A DNA stretch of 64,000 nucleotides from Biformimicrobium ophioploci (GCF_030270605.1 NZ_BSYJ01000003.1:310001-374000); one strand, 5' to 3'. Positions 15,930-24,706 are shown, counted from the stretch's first letter. Made by a program: numbers and translations. The notes: a model not told the origin generated them from the letters alone.

Positions 15930-18444
15930 TGCGTTTGCAGCTCGCTGTATTCAGTTCGATGGTGCCGAGGTTAAGCCAGTCCTTGTCGGAGCTCTGTTCG
16001 GCAACCGGCACAGTGCAGTTATTCCACTGAATGGCAGTGGATACCAGTTTCTTGGGCACGCCATAGTAGTCCAGCTGGAATACGCCGTATTCGTTGGTTC
16101 GTGTCTGCTGGCCCTCAATCTCAAAAGTCGCATTGGTGACCGGCTTGCCGTTGCGGATGATGCGGCCAAACACCATCACCAGCGTCTTGATCTCGTAGCG
16201 GGTGCTGGCGATGTTACCCGGGTACAGGGTTACGGTTTCGCTGTTGTCCTGGTAATCGAAGAAGCCGCTGCCGAGTGGCTTCACGCTAACAGAGTAGGTG
16301 TCGAAGGCCGGAACGCTGATCAGCGAGCGTCCGCCACCGGTGGCGTAGCCACGGCGCTGGCCGTTTACCAGGATTTCGAACTCATCATCTTCAGCACCAT
16401 CGACTTCCACCAGCACGCCGCTGCCGAAGCCCTGCTCGCCGCCCCAGCCATAGTAGTCGCCATCGGAGACCAGGTTGGTACTGAAGTTGCCCACGTAGCT
16501 CAGGGTGTTGCCATTGTTGCCGGAGACATTGTTATCGGAGCCGCTGCTATCCAGGTAGTTGACGCTGGAAGAGAAGTGGCCGCGCCGGCCGGCAACACGG
16601 GTATTGCTGCGCATGGAGTGGGCGTCCCCGTCGGTCTCCGCAAAGAACTGCTGTTGTACTTCGTTGGCCCACAGGTCGCGGTCATCCCAGCTGCTGCTGA
16701 AGCCCGCGAAATTGCGCTCGCCCTCGAGGCTGCCGGAGTCACTGCGCAGGAAGGTGCCGTGGTTCCAGCGTTTGGAGCGGTAACGGAATTGCAGGTTGAG
16801 GCTGGTGACCTGGTCGATACCGCTATCGCTGTAGGCGAGGCGAAGGTCGCCATACCAGGAACGGTTGCGCAGCAGCGGGCGCTGGTATTCCAGTGTGCGT
16901 AGTGGTTCGTTGCCAGCAAAAAGCTCCGGCAACTGCAGTTGCTCGTCGGCGTAGGTGAGGCCTCCATCACGCTGCGAGTAACGTGCATTCAGGCGGCCTT
17001 TCCCCATCGGTACGAACAGCGAGTAGGTGCGGTAGGCGAATCCGCGCGGCAAGACACTGCCGGCAACCGGTGCATCGGGGCTGTCGAGGCGTGATTCCTG
17101 CACGGACAGGGTGGCCCAGTCGGTTTTGAGGCTTGCGCTCAGGCGGAACCCGGAGCGGCCATCATCGGTGGCGATCACGCTTGGCGACAGCTCGAAATAC
17201 TCATTGATCCAACGGCTGCCGAGTTCCAGTGCCTGCTGTTCTTCAGTCAGCGTGGCGGTGGCGAACAGGCCAAACTCATCCAGCAGGCGTCGCCCCACAC
17301 CGGCCTGCAGTAGGGTTTCGTCTGTGGCTTCCGGCATCAACGAATCGCTGGATAGCAGCGCGGGTGTGCCCAGCATGACATTCCACTGCCACTCCCCCAT
17401 GGCGGGTAGCAGGGAATCCTTGGCAAAAAACTGGGTGAATTCATTCAGTGGGCGGCCGTCTTCGGAGAAGGTGCGCACCGTCACCTCGTAGGCGCCCTGT
17501 GGGAAACTGCGGGTGCCCAGTAACTGGTTGCCGGCCTCCAGCAGTTCGCTGTGGATCAGGCGGCCATCGCGGTAGACCTCAACACGGCCGCGCACCGGCA
17601 GGTGTACTTCCAGCGGCGTGCCGGTGCGCTGGTCGTTGTCTGTGCGGGTATTGTCAGACTTGTAATATTCGATGCCGTACAGCGCGCCGCTGTTGATAAA
17701 CAGGCTGCTGCTGCCGCGCGGCTGGAACAGGCCGGCCGACAACGCCTTGCCGCGGTAGTCCCGTGTCCAGAACAGGTCGGACACCTGGCCGTTGGACTGC
17801 AGGTCGCTGTCACTGACGGACCAGCGGCTTTGCAACGAGGACTCGCCAAAGCTGACGATGGAATCACCGAACAGGGTGGCGGAGCTGCTGCTCACCGCAT
17901 TGCCATCGCTATCGGTGCGCGCGCCGGCCCAGCTTCCCGATAATCGCTGGGAAACCGCAAAGCGGTTGCTGGCTGGTGGCAGGTACGGATCGATTACAGC
18001 CTCGCGGGTGGGCAGGTAATCGCGCCCGATAAAGATATCCACCCGGAACCGGTCCGGGTTGTAGATGACCTCGAGCACTTCCGCGTTGATCACGCCACAG
18101 CCGGACTGTTGTGTGCGCAGGCACACCCGGTGGGAGTTGGTGGGAAGTACGGAAGAGAGTCGCGCGAGTAGCGCTTCGTATTGCGCCGTTGCAGGCAGCT
18201 TGTCCAGCACCGCTTCTGGCTGCTCGAACTGCAGGGTTTCCGGACCGACAAGCGCGGTCAGGTTATTGGCCAACAGTCGCCCACCGTAATACACATCCAG
18301 CACGATGGAGGATGGTTTGGTGAGGTCTTCGAAGCCTTTGGGCGGCGCTGTTTCCAGGGTGACAGCCGTCGCGGCTGCTATGGCTGAAGCACCATTGAGG
18401 AGGAGAGCGCCGCACAAGGCGATTTGCCAGGCGGTGCGATACAT
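15907..18444 (-). CDS. Outer-membrane fimbrial usher, CS1/CooC-TcfC-like
   Basis: This 845-residue usher has a signal peptide (about 1-24) and an N-terminal domain with FEDLTKPSSIVLDVYYGG and RVCLRTQQSGCG. A long beta-barrel region of alternating aromatic and charged strands follows, then a plug-like region at LEVHLPVRGRVEVYRDGR. The C-terminal domain has FEILVNGQRRGYATGG and KPVTNATFEIEGQ. It would form the pore through which chaperone-bound pilins are polymerised. Alpha-class ushers differ from FimD/PapC in these segments, so hits to standard usher models may be weak. The gene is the second of three on this strand, 48 bp after the major pilin gene. Confidence 0.82.
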   Translation of the reverse strand: MYRTAWQIALCGALLLNGASAIAAATAVTLETAPPKGFEDLTKPSSIVLDVYYGGRLLANNLTALVGPETLQFEQPEAVLDKLPATAQYEALLARLSSVLPTNSHRVCLRTQQSGCGVINAEVLEVIYNPDRFRVDIFIGRDYLPTREAVIDPYLPPASNRFAVSQRLSGSWAGARTDSDGNAVSSSSATLFGDSIVSFGESSLQSRWSVSDSDLQSNGQVSDLFWTRDYRGKALSAGLFQPRGSSSLFINSGALYGIEYYKSDNTRTDNDQRTGTPLEVHLPVRGRVEVYRDGRLIHSELLEAGNQLLGTRSFPQGAYEVTVRTFSEDGRPLNEFTQFFAKDSLLPAMGEWQWNVMLGTPALLSSDSLMPEATDETLLQAGVGRRLLDEFGLFATATLTEEQQALELGSRWINEYFELSPSVIATDDGRSGFRLSASLKTDWATLSVQESRLDSPDAPVAGSVLPRGFAYRTYSLFVPMGKGRLNARYSQRDGGLTYADEQLQLPELFAGNEPLRTLEYQRPLLRNRSWYGDLRLAYSDSGIDQVTSLNLQFRYRSKRWNHGTFLRSDSGSLEGERNFAGFSSSWDDRDLWANEVQQQFFAETDGDAHSMRSNTRVAGRRGHFSSSVNYLDSSGSDNNVSGNNGNTLSYVGNFSTNLVSDGDYYGWGGEQGFGSGVLVEVDGAEDDEFEILVNGQRRGYATGGGRSLISVPAFDTYSVSVKPLGSGFFDYQDNSETVTLYPGNIASTRYEIKTLVMVFGRIIRNGKPVTNATFEIEGQQTRTNEYGVFQLDYYGVPKKLVSTAIQWNNCTVPVAEQSSDKDWLNLGTIELNTASCKRNATLARK

Positions 18445-18492
18445 AATCTCGAGGAATGCCGCCGGAACTGAGTTCAGGCGGCTTTCTGTACT

Positions 18493-19050
18493 TTAGTTAG
18501 CAGTAACTGTAACGACCAGTGTGTCGGTATAGGTGTCAGCGGCTACGGTTTGAACATCTGTTTCGTCAACGGTAACGATGATCTTAGAGTTGGCATTTGT
18601 ATCATCGAAAGTGGGGTCACAGTCTGTTCCGGCGAAAAGAGTGTTGTAAGTAGCGCCTGCAACTCCGGATGTTACATTGGCTTGGTCGCCTGCGGCAGCG
18701 CCAAGGTCCTGGGTAAATTGGACTGTGTACGGGATCAGCTCTGAACCGTTGCTCAAATTAAAGCGTTCACTAGCGGGACCATAGTTTCCACCATCGAAGA
18801 CAATAGTAAATCCCGTAATGCCGCCTGTCTGGCCTACGCAGATTGGGTCTTCCGCGCTATATACGCTACCTTGCTGGGTGAGAACCATGTCATCGAGGCC
18901 AGCTACGCGGATCAGCTGTGAAATATCCAGTGAGATATTTAGATCACCGGTGGAGCTGGTGGCGCCAACTAGGCCATCATTCGCAGCCATCGCAGTTATG
19001 GAGGCTACCGCTACAGCTGAAGCTGCTACTGCACGAATTATCTTTTTCAT
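18493..19050 (-). CDS. Major fimbrial subunit (alpha-class pilin)
   Basis: The protein has 185 residues from ATG 19050, chosen for the strong RBS (AGGGGG) about 7 bp upstream and because a Sec signal (MKKIIRAVAASAVAVAS to AMA) starts there. The frame is open further upstream to 19185 without a second signal. The mature part is Thr-, Asp- and Asn-rich with two cysteines (DPICVGQ and GTDCDPTF) that probably form the pilin disulphide. It ends in alternating hydrophobic residues (DTLVVTVTAN). Base composition is less GC-rich than the usher gene, consistent with a fast-evolving surface protein. It heads the pilin-usher-tip operon. Confidence 0.78.
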   Translation of the reverse strand: MKKIIRAVAASAVAVASITAMAANDGLVGATSSTGDLNISLDISQLIRVAGLDDMVLTQQGSVYSAEDPICVGQTGGITGFTIVFDGGNYGPASERFNLSNGSELIPYTVQFTQDLGAAAGDQANVTSGVAGATYNTLFAGTDCDPTFDDTNANSKIIVTVDETDVQTVAADTYTDTLVVTVTAN

Positions 19051-19157
19051 ATCGGGGATCCCCCTAAGTTTCCTAAAATCTGTACCTTTTATACCCCAAG
19101 CCAAAGATCCTTTTTCGGCCATCTGGCATTGGAATCTTCTATGTAGCTTTGGGCGTG

Positions 19158-19185
19158 ATTTTACCCACTTTTTGAACCTTGTCAC
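19158..19185 (-). promoter_or_regulatory. Sigma-70-type promoter of the pilin-usher-tip operon
   Basis: On the reverse strand GTGACA (19185-19180) and TAAAAT (19163-19158) are spaced by 17 bp, each one base off consensus. The predicted transcript starts near 19150 and gives a leader of about 100 nt before the pilin ATG at 19050. Confidence 0.65.
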
Positions 19186-19349
19186 ATTTTTTTGTGCAAA
19201 ATGCAGGTCATTTGTACGTTATTTATCGAATTTCCCTAGCATACGTGACCAAATGTCCGTTTTTTGGTCGATTTTGCCTGGGCGGTCTTGTCCACAATAT
19301 TACTGCCACGTGACAGATTTATGACACTGCCCCCTATCGCAACCTCAGC

Positions 19350-19378
19350 GTGTTGTTTTAGTCCGGCAGCGCTATAAT
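19350..19378 (+). promoter_or_regulatory. Promoter of gltX
   Basis: A perfect TATAAT lies at 19373-19378, 38 bp before the gltX start. The best -35 element at 17-bp spacing is weak (GTGTTG, 19350-19355). The region downstream of the -10 is GC-rich (CCCGCGC), as in growth-rate-controlled translation genes. Confidence 0.6.
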
Positions 19379-19416
19379 CCCGCGCTTTTCCAATCAGCAA
19401 TTGGTTTGCTCATAAA

Positions 19417-20904
19417 ATGACCGTTAGAACCCGTATCGCGCCGTCCCCGACCGGTGATCCTCATGTCGGCACGGCCTATATCGCCCTGTTTAACCAGTGC
19501 TTCGCCAAGGCCCAGGGAGGCCAGTTTGTCCTGCGTATTGAGGACACCGATCAGGTCCGCAGCACCCCAGAGTCTGAAAAGGCGATCCTGGACAGCCTGC
19601 GCTGGCTGGGTCTGGACTGGGACGAGGGCCCGGACGTGGGCGGTCAGCATGGCCCCTACCGCCAGAGCGAGCGCGCGGATATCTACAAGAAGTACTGTGA
19701 TGTGCTGCTGGATGCCGGCAAGGCGTTCCGTTGCTACCGCACCGCGGAAGAGCTGGATATGCTGCGCACCCAGCTGCGCGAGGAAGGCCGCACGGCGCTG
19801 AAGCCCAGTGACCTGGCCCTGCCGGAAGAAGAAGTCGCCAAGCGCGAGGCGGGTGGCCTGCCTTATGTCGTGCGCATGGTAGTGCCGGAAGAGGGCACCT
19901 GCGTGGTGGAAGACCTGCTGCGCGGCACCATCGAGATCGACTGGGGTCAGGTGGACGCCCAGGTCCTGCTGAAGTCCGACGGCCTGCCCACCTACCACCT
20001 CGCCAATGTGGTGGACGATCACCTGATGGAGATCACCCACGTGCTGCGCGGTGAGGAGTGGATCAACTCCGCGCCCAAGCACAAGCTGCTGTACGAATAC
20101 TTTGGCTGGGACATGCCGGTGCTGTGCCACCTGCCGCTGTTGCGCAACCCGGACAAGTCCAAGCTGTCCAAGCGCAAGAACCCGACCTCCATCCTCTATT
20201 ACCAGCGCATGGGCTTTATGCCGGAAGCGGTAATGAACTACCTCGGCCGCATGGGCTGGTCCATGCCGGACGAGCGCGAGAAGTTCACCCTGGACGAGAT
20301 GCTGGAAGCGTTTGATATCCAGCGCGTGTCCTTGGGTGGCCCGGTGTTCGACGTGGAGAAGCTGTCCTGGCTGAACGGCATGTGGGTCCGCGAGCTGGAG
20401 CAGAAGCAGCTGGCAGATCGCCTGCAGCAGTGGCTGCTGAACCGGGATAACCTCCTCAAGGTGCTGCCGCACGCGCAGGGCCGCATGGAAACCTATTCCG
20501 ACTTTATGCCGCTGGTGGCGTTCCTGGCCTCCGGTAACCTGCCGTTGACTGAAGAGTCTTTCGCGTCCAACAAGCTGCCGCTGGATGACCAGAAAAAGCT
20601 GCTCCAGTTTGCCCTGTGGAAGCTGGAAGTACTGCGCCCCTGGACCAAAGACGCGATCTTCGCGGAGATGAAGGGCCTGTCTAAGGCCATGGACATTAAG
20701 CTGAAGGACTTCAACGCGCCGCTGTTCGTGGCGGTAAGCGGCACCACATCCTCCTTCTCCGTGATGGACGCGATGGAACTGCTCGGTCCGGACCTGACTC
20801 GCGCGCGCCTGCGCTTCGCCGTGGACCTGCTGGGCGGCGCCGGCAAGAAAGTGCTCAAGCGCTGGGAAAAGGAGTTTGCGGCACTGCCCGCGGCAGAGGC
20901 CTAA
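19417..20904 (+). CDS. gltX: Glutamyl-tRNA synthetase
   Basis: This 495-residue class I aminoacyl-tRNA synthetase attaches glutamate to tRNA-Glu. The HIGH-type motif is in [12 protein letters not shown] near residue 10. The KMSKS-type motif is in [11 protein letters not shown] at about 247. Other conserved parts include [27 protein letters not shown] and [13 protein letters not shown]. The C-terminal anticodon-binding half is full length. It lies upstream of the tRNA-Ala gene with about 30 bp to that gene's promoter. Confidence 0.97.
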   Translation: MTVRTRIAPSPTGDPHVGTAYIALFNQCFAKAQGGQFVLRIEDTDQVRSTPESEKAILDSLRWLGLDWDEGPDVGGQHGPYRQSERADIYKKYCDVLLDAGKAFRCYRTAEELDMLRTQLREEGRTALKPSDLALPEEEVAKREAGGLPYVVRMVVPEEGTCVVEDLLRGTIEIDWGQVDAQVLLKSDGLPTYHLANVVDDHLMEITHVLRGEEWINSAPKHKLLYEYFGWDMPVLCHLPLLRNPDKSKLSKRKNPTSILYYQRMGFMPEAVMNYLGRMGWSMPDEREKFTLDEMLEAFDIQRVSLGGPVFDVEKLSWLNGMWVRELEQKQLADRLQQWLLNRDNLLKVLPHAQGRMETYSDFMPLVAFLASGNLPLTEESFASNKLPLDDQKKLLQFALWKLEVLRPWTKDAIFAEMKGLSKAMDIKLKDFNAPLFVAVSGTTSSFSVMDAMELLGPDLTRARLRFAVDLLGGAGKKVLKRWEKEFAALPAAEA

Positions 20905-20934
20905 GCCTTTGTTTTAAAAAACCTTTTAAAGTGG

Positions 20935-20962
20935 TTGACAGGCTAGGGCGGGGTGTTAGAAT
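20935..20962 (+). promoter_or_regulatory. Strong stable-RNA promoter of tRNA-Ala
   Basis: Consensus TTGACA (20935-20940) is followed after 16 bp by TAGAAT (20957-20962), then a GC-rich discriminator (GCGCCCC). This combination is typical of stable-RNA promoters under stringent control. Confidence 0.85.
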
Positions 20963-20994
20963 GCGCCCCGCTTTCGCGAGAAAGCAAACAATTT

Positions 20995-21070
20995 GGGGCT
21001 ATAGCTCAGCTGGGAGAGCGCAACACTGGCAGTGTTGAGGTCAGCGGTTCGATCCCGCTTAGCTCCACCA
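20995..21070 (+). tRNA. tRNA-Ala (anticodon GGC)
   Basis: This 76-nt cloverleaf has acceptor stem GGGGCTA paired with TAGCTCC, a D arm GCTC/GAGC, and an anticodon stem CAACA/TGTTG around loop CTGGCAG with anticodon GGC. The T arm is AGCGG/CCGCT with loop TTCGATC, and the CCA end is encoded. It reads alanine GCC and GCU codons. Its own promoter and terminator are present, so it is a single-gene unit. Confidence 0.97.
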
Positions 21071-21077
21071 AACAAAG

Positions 21078-21111
21078 AAACCCTCGTACCGAAAGGTGCG
21101 GGGGTTTTTTT
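21078..21111 (+). terminator. Rho-independent terminator of tRNA-Ala
   Basis: AAACCCTCGTACC and GGTGCGGGGGTTT pair (two G-U pairs) around a GAAA tetraloop at 21091-21094, and the stem runs into a T-tract ending at 21111. It lies immediately after the encoded CCA. Confidence 0.88.
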
Positions 21112-21125
21112 GTTTGTCCTGAGGG

Positions 21126-21195
21126 TCGAACCGCTGAAAGCGGTTTGAGACCGTGGGGGCGCCTAGCTCGGGGGGCGTAGCCTTAGCTCCACCAA
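21126..21195 (+). repeat. tRNA-Ala-derived fragments downstream of the tRNA gene (possible attachment-site remnant)
   Basis: CTTAGCTCCACCAA at 21182-21195 repeats the 3' end of the tRNA (21058-21071) exactly. TCGAACCGCTGA at 21126-21137 is the exact inverted copy of the T-arm segment 21041-21052 and forms a 10-bp hairpin with the following bases. Duplicated tRNA ends mark sites where integrative elements have recombined. No integrase gene remains here. Confidence 0.55.
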
Positions 21196-21211
21196 CCTCG
21201 CCAGCACAAAT

Positions 21212-21228
21212 CTTCACATTCTCTTCAC
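21212..21228 (+). promoter_or_regulatory. Direct-repeat box for an OmpR/PmrA-family regulator
   Basis: CTTCAC (21212-21217) is repeated after exactly five bases (21223-21228). A hexamer-N5-hexamer direct repeat is the pattern bound by PmrA/QseB-type response regulators. It lies 70 bp upstream of the DJ-1-like gene, and a response regulator of this family is encoded in the same stretch, so autoregulation is plausible. Confidence 0.45.
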
Positions 21229-21297
21229 GTCCCGATTGCTACCTTGCGTGCAACTTAACTCATATCGGTTGGTATGGAATTGCAAAGGAACGTGAAG

Positions 21298-22428
21298 ATG
21301 AAAAGTCCAATGAAGAATCTTATTTCGTTAGTCGCGGCTGCCGCCTTGGTGCTGCCTGGCATCAGTGTTGCTGCAGAAGTCGGTAATCCGAAAGTTTTGA
21401 TGGTGCTCAGCAGCTATGGCGAACAGGACGCGGAGGGCAAGCTGGTCAAGCCCGGCTATGAGTTCGATGAAATGAGCAAATCGTATCTGGTATTTGCCGC
21501 TTCAGGTGCGCAGGTAACCTTCGCCTCACCCAATGGCGGCAAATTGGTGACAGATAAATATGATGCGTCAAAGCCTTACAACGAAAAATTCCTGGCCAAT
21601 CAGGATGCGGTGGCGGCACTGGAGTCCACACGGAAGCTCAGCGATATCCGTTCCGCGGATTACGATGCGGTATACGTGGTCGGGGGCAAAGGACCGATGT
21701 TCGACCTGGCCAAAGACCAAAATGTGAAACGCATTATCCAAGAGGTGTACGAAGACGACGGTATTGTCGGTGCAGTGTGCCATGGCCCTGCCGCATTGCT
21801 GGATGTGAAGCTCGGCGACGGCAGCCATCTGGTAGATGGCAAGCGTATATCGGCGTTTACCAATGAGGAAGAGTCGGTATTTACCAAGGCCTGGACAATG
21901 CCATTCCAACTGGAAGACAAGCTGGTAGAGCAGGGCGCAGTATTCCGTCAGGACGGACTGATGCTCAACCAGGTCAGTATCGACGGTCGCGTGATCACCG
22001 GGCAGAACCCGTTTTCCACGGCTGATACCGCCAGGGCGGTAGTGAAGGCATTGGGACTTGAGAATGATGGATCGCTTGAGTTCAGGGATGACCGAACAAT
22101 TATGCTCGTGGAACGGTTTTTCGCGGACAGAGTCGCCGCAATGCAGGATTTCACCGCTCATATGGATCGGTATGACCCCATGCTGCTGGCAATGTTCGGT
22201 GTGTACCAGGCACGTTATGCCAATACCCAAGCCGAGTTAGACGTAGCGCTGACCTTGATGCAGGCCACACAGGAGACAATCAAGCATCCGATGCTGGATG
22301 TTGCCATCGCCAAGGGATTTCTGGCAAAGAATGATTCGAGGCAGGCGCGGGTAGTATTGACGGCATCGAATCAGAAGTTTCCCGAGAATGAGGAAATTTC
22401 AGGCTTGCTGGAAAGCTTGACGGATTAA
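21298..22428 (+). CDS. Exported DJ-1/PfpI-superfamily protein with a C-terminal helical extension
   Basis: The protein has 376 residues from ATG 21298, preferred over ATG 21274 because AAAGGAA lies just upstream. A signal peptide (about 1-25, ending SVAA) is followed by a DJ-1/PfpI domain (about 30-225). It has the nucleophile elbow GAVCHGPAAL, an upstream glutamate in PGYEFDE, and the VYVVGGKGPMFDLA block of Hsp31-like members. Known relatives act as glyoxalase III, deglycase-like or chaperone proteins. The last ~145 residues are helical and unlike standard DJ-1 proteins, which end near 190-280 residues. Periplasmic location is inferred. It starts the patch downstream of tRNA-Ala and may be transcribed with the two-component genes. 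Confidence 0.8.
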   Translation: MKSPMKNLISLVAAAALVLPGISVAAEVGNPKVLMVLSSYGEQDAEGKLVKPGYEFDEMSKSYLVFAASGAQVTFASPNGGKLVTDKYDASKPYNEKFLANQDAVAALESTRKLSDIRSADYDAVYVVGGKGPMFDLAKDQNVKRIIQEVYEDDGIVGAVCHGPAALLDVKLGDGSHLVDGKRISAFTNEEESVFTKAWTMPFQLEDKLVEQGAVFRQDGLMLNQVSIDGRVITGQNPFSTADTARAVVKALGLENDGSLEFRDDRTIMLVERFFADRVAAMQDFTAHMDRYDPMLLAMFGVYQARYANTQAELDVALTLMQATQETIKHPMLDVAIAKGFLAKNDSRQARVVLTASNQKFPENEEISGLLESLTD

Positions 22429-22479
22429 CGGCCATGTGGAAAAGAATGAGCTTGGCTGCGATTTTGGATCTTGTAGGCC

Positions 22480-22710
22480 TTGCGGCCTGATGACCAAGTC
22501 GCATTGGTGGCGCCCAGGAATGTGGTGCACAATATTACAGATGAGAAGGTGTGGCTGGTGACGGCAAATGACGATGAGCATGCTTCAAAGAAAGATAACG
22601 AGTATTTGTTCAGCCAGATTGCCAGCGATAATAAGAAGCACGTTCAGATGGAAGGCGGGCACGTGTTGCCAGAGGGTTACTTTCAGGCACTAAGTGGATG
22701 GTATGAGTGA
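22480..22710 (+). pseudogene. C-terminal remnant resembling an alpha/beta hydrolase
   Basis: The frame encodes 76 residues from a TTG; in-frame stops lie just upstream (TGA 22447, TAG 22474), so no longer N-terminus exists. The segment KVWLVTANDDEHAS followed by MEGGHVLPEGYF looks like the acid and histidine loops at the end of an alpha/beta hydrolase, whose nucleophile half would be missing. It ends inside the response regulator start (GTGA at 22707-22710), so this tail may still couple translation of the regulator. The hydrolase identity is tentative. Confidence 0.45.
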
Positions 22711-23402
22711 GCAAGGCAAAACTCAAAATTCTGGTCGTTGAAGACAATATTGCGATATCCAAAAACATTGCTGCGTTTATGGAAAAGCACAATGTGGAGC
22801 TGGATTTTGCCTACGATGGCCAGCTTGCCTGCGAGCTGGCCTTGTCGGAATACTACGACTGCATCGTGCTGGATATTGCCATGCCGAAGATGGACGGATT
22901 GCAGGCCTGTAAGTTGCTCCGTGAGAAATCGGCACGGCATATCCCTATTATCATGCTGACGGCAAGAGATACCCTGGATGATAAGCTTGCCGGGTTTGCC
23001 CAGGGGGCCGATGATTACCTCACCAAACCGTTTGCCCTGGAAGAGCTCTATGCGCGCTGCCAGGCTCTGGTCATGCGGCAGTCTGCAGCTTCCTCAAAGG
23101 TAATTGCCCTGGGATCCGGCAACAAGGCAGTCAGTCTTGATATCACCAGTAAAAAGGTGCAGCGGGCGGGGAAAGATATCCATTTGCAGCCTATCCCATT
23201 CGCCATCCTGAAAATGCTGATGGAAGCACATCCCCGGGTCGTTACGCGCAGCGAGTTACTCGAAAAGATCTGGGGCGGTGAGTCGACGCAGTCAGATGCA
23301 TTGCGTTCGCATTTGTTCCAGCTAAGGAAGGCTCTGGACAAACCATTTGAGGAGCAGGTCATCAAAACTATCCACGGGGTTGGCTTTAGCCTGGACCTAT
23401 GA
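22707..23402 (+). CDS. OmpR-family response regulator
   Basis: This 231-residue protein has a GTG start that overlaps the upstream frame by 4 bp. The receiver domain (about 6-120) is complete, with acidic pair VVEDN, phospho-acceptor CIVLDIAMPKMDG, switch Thr in IIMLTARD and Lys in LTKPF. The C-terminal winged helix (about 135-230) includes LTKPF-linked LQPIPFAILKML, SELLEKIWGG and the closing IKTIHGVGFSLDL of the OmpR/PhoB family. It is activated by the sensor kinase encoded 23 bp downstream. Targets are unknown; the CTTCAC direct repeat upstream of the DJ-1-like gene is a candidate. Confidence 0.93.
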   Translation: MSKAKLKILVVEDNIAISKNIAAFMEKHNVELDFAYDGQLACELALSEYYDCIVLDIAMPKMDGLQACKLLREKSARHIPIIMLTARDTLDDKLAGFAQGADDYLTKPFALEELYARCQALVMRQSAASSKVIALGSGNKAVSLDITSKKVQRAGKDIHLQPIPFAILKMLMEAHPRVVTRSELLEKIWGGESTQSDALRSHLFQLRKALDKPFEEQVIKTIHGVGFSLDL

Positions 23403-23425
23403 GCAAGGCAGGATAGTTATCCGTT

Positions 23426-24706
23426 ATGATTTTTAATCGAATTCGAACGCGCGTAGTGGCGTATTTCATCGCTACTGCCGTATGTATCAGTCTCTTGTTT
23501 GGCCTCCTCGGTCTGCTGTTCTCCTATTACGTTGAAGACGCCATGTTCAATCAGCTGCTGGTGGACGAACGTGAGCGGATAGAGCAGCAACTGGAGCGTG
23601 GCGAAACACCCGTTCCGACCCTGGCATACGTGCAGTATTACCCCGATATCAGGCTACTGCCCGGGGAAGTCCTGACGGTTCTGGATGAAGAGCCAAACCG
23701 GGTTGAGTTTTCGGGTGCTGATGGTAAGCATTATCACCTGAAGCACCTGGATCAGGGGGTTATCTTGGCCGAGGTCAGTGACTATCTGGTAGTGCGCAAG
23801 ATCAAGGGCGGAATGGCCTATATACAGCTGATCATACTGGCTGTGATAGTCCTGATCGTCGCGCTGGTCGCATGGTTCATGGCCAAACGCCTGATCCGTC
23901 CCATTGACCAGCTTCATGCCGTGTTGACAGACGTCGAGGGCCAGGAGCTTCCCGTCGGCTTCTCGTCACAGTTCGGCAATGATGAGATCGGCATGTTTGC
24001 CAAGGAGCTGGACAGCGCGCTGTCCCGGGTCCAGGCGTTTATTAAACGTGAGCAGGATTTTACCCGGGATGTTTCGCACGAACTGAGAACCCCTGTTGCG
24101 ATCAGTCAGGGGGCGGTATCTCTGCTAAAGGACACCAGGCTGGACCGGGAGCAGCAAGAGCTGGCAGATCGATTGGAGCTGGCACAAGAGCAGATGCAGC
24201 AATGTATCGATGGGCTACTTGCCCTCGCGCGGGAGGAGGGTTTTCGGGAAGAGAATGTTCGTATTTTACCGCTTCTGGAGAGCGCCATTGTTGAGCATCA
24301 TCAGCTGCTTGAAACGAGGGTCGATGATGAGACCGTCAAGAAAGATGTTGAGCTGGATCTGGATGTGGCGCCCGATGTCGAGTTCTGGTGCGATGTGCAG
24401 GCTATGCGCATTATTCTTGGAAACCTCATTGCCAATGCCTTTGCGCATACTGACTCCGGTACCATCCGTATCGTGGCCGGACCGGACACACTGACCATCA
24501 GTAACACCGGAACGCCAATCGACCCTGAATTGCTGCCGGATATTTTTCAGTCTGGCATCAAGGGAAAGCAGAGTAGCGGCTATGGTATTGGCCTGTCTTT
24601 GGTTCAACGCCTGTGTGAGCGGCTGGGAATTGACATTTCCATAGAAAGTGATGAAAGCAGGATAGCGGTCGTGCTGAATTGGGCTCCGGGTCTTATGCCC
24701 CGCTAG
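23426..24706 (+). CDS. Sensor histidine kinase
   Basis: The protein has 426 residues with two transmembrane segments (about 14-36 and 133-152) flanking a periplasmic sensor domain of roughly 95 residues. A HAMP-like linker (AKRLIRPIDQL) follows, then the phospho-acceptor FTRDVSHELRTPVA, the N box NLIANAFAHTDSG and the G box SSGYGIGLSLVQRL. The small acidic sensor domain has no recognised ligand motif. It pairs with the regulator just upstream. The 3' end overlaps the convergent deacetylase gene by 14 bp. Confidence 0.92.
   Translation: MIFNRIRTRVVAYFIATAVCISLLFGLLGLLFSYYVEDAMFNQLLVDERERIEQQLERGETPVPTLAYVQYYPDIRLLPGEVLTVLDEEPNRVEFSGADGKHYHLKHLDQGVILAEVSDYLVVRKIKGGMAYIQLIILAVIVLIVALVAWFMAKRLIRPIDQLHAVLTDVEGQELPVGFSSQFGNDEIGMFAKELDSALSRVQAFIKREQDFTRDVSHELRTPVAISQGAVSLLKDTRLDREQQELADRLELAQEQMQQCIDGLLALAREEGFREENVRILPLLESAIVEHHQLLETRVDDETVKKDVELDLDVAPDVEFWCDVQAMRIILGNLIANAFAHTDSGTIRIVAGPDTLTISNTGTPIDPELLPDIFQSGIKGKQSSGYGIGLSLVQRLCERLGIDISIESDESRIAVVLNWAPGLMPR

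Larger units (their letters stand above)
19051..19416. other. Divergent intergenic region between pilin operon and gltX
   Basis: These 366 bp are more AT-rich than their flanks. I see a pilin-side promoter (reverse strand, 19158-19185) and a gltX-side promoter (forward, 19350-19378). The middle, about 19186-19349, holds AT-rich sequence with no gene, hairpin terminator or clear repeat; a regulator-binding region for the fimbria is possible but no site is recognised. Confidence 0.6.

Noticed and set aside
21121-21196. A second, degraded tRNA gene after tRNA-Ala
   Set aside because: Only the last 14 bases and an inverted T-arm piece match; no acceptor 5' strand, D arm or anticodon arm can be drawn. 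It was kept only as a repeat or attachment-site candidate.
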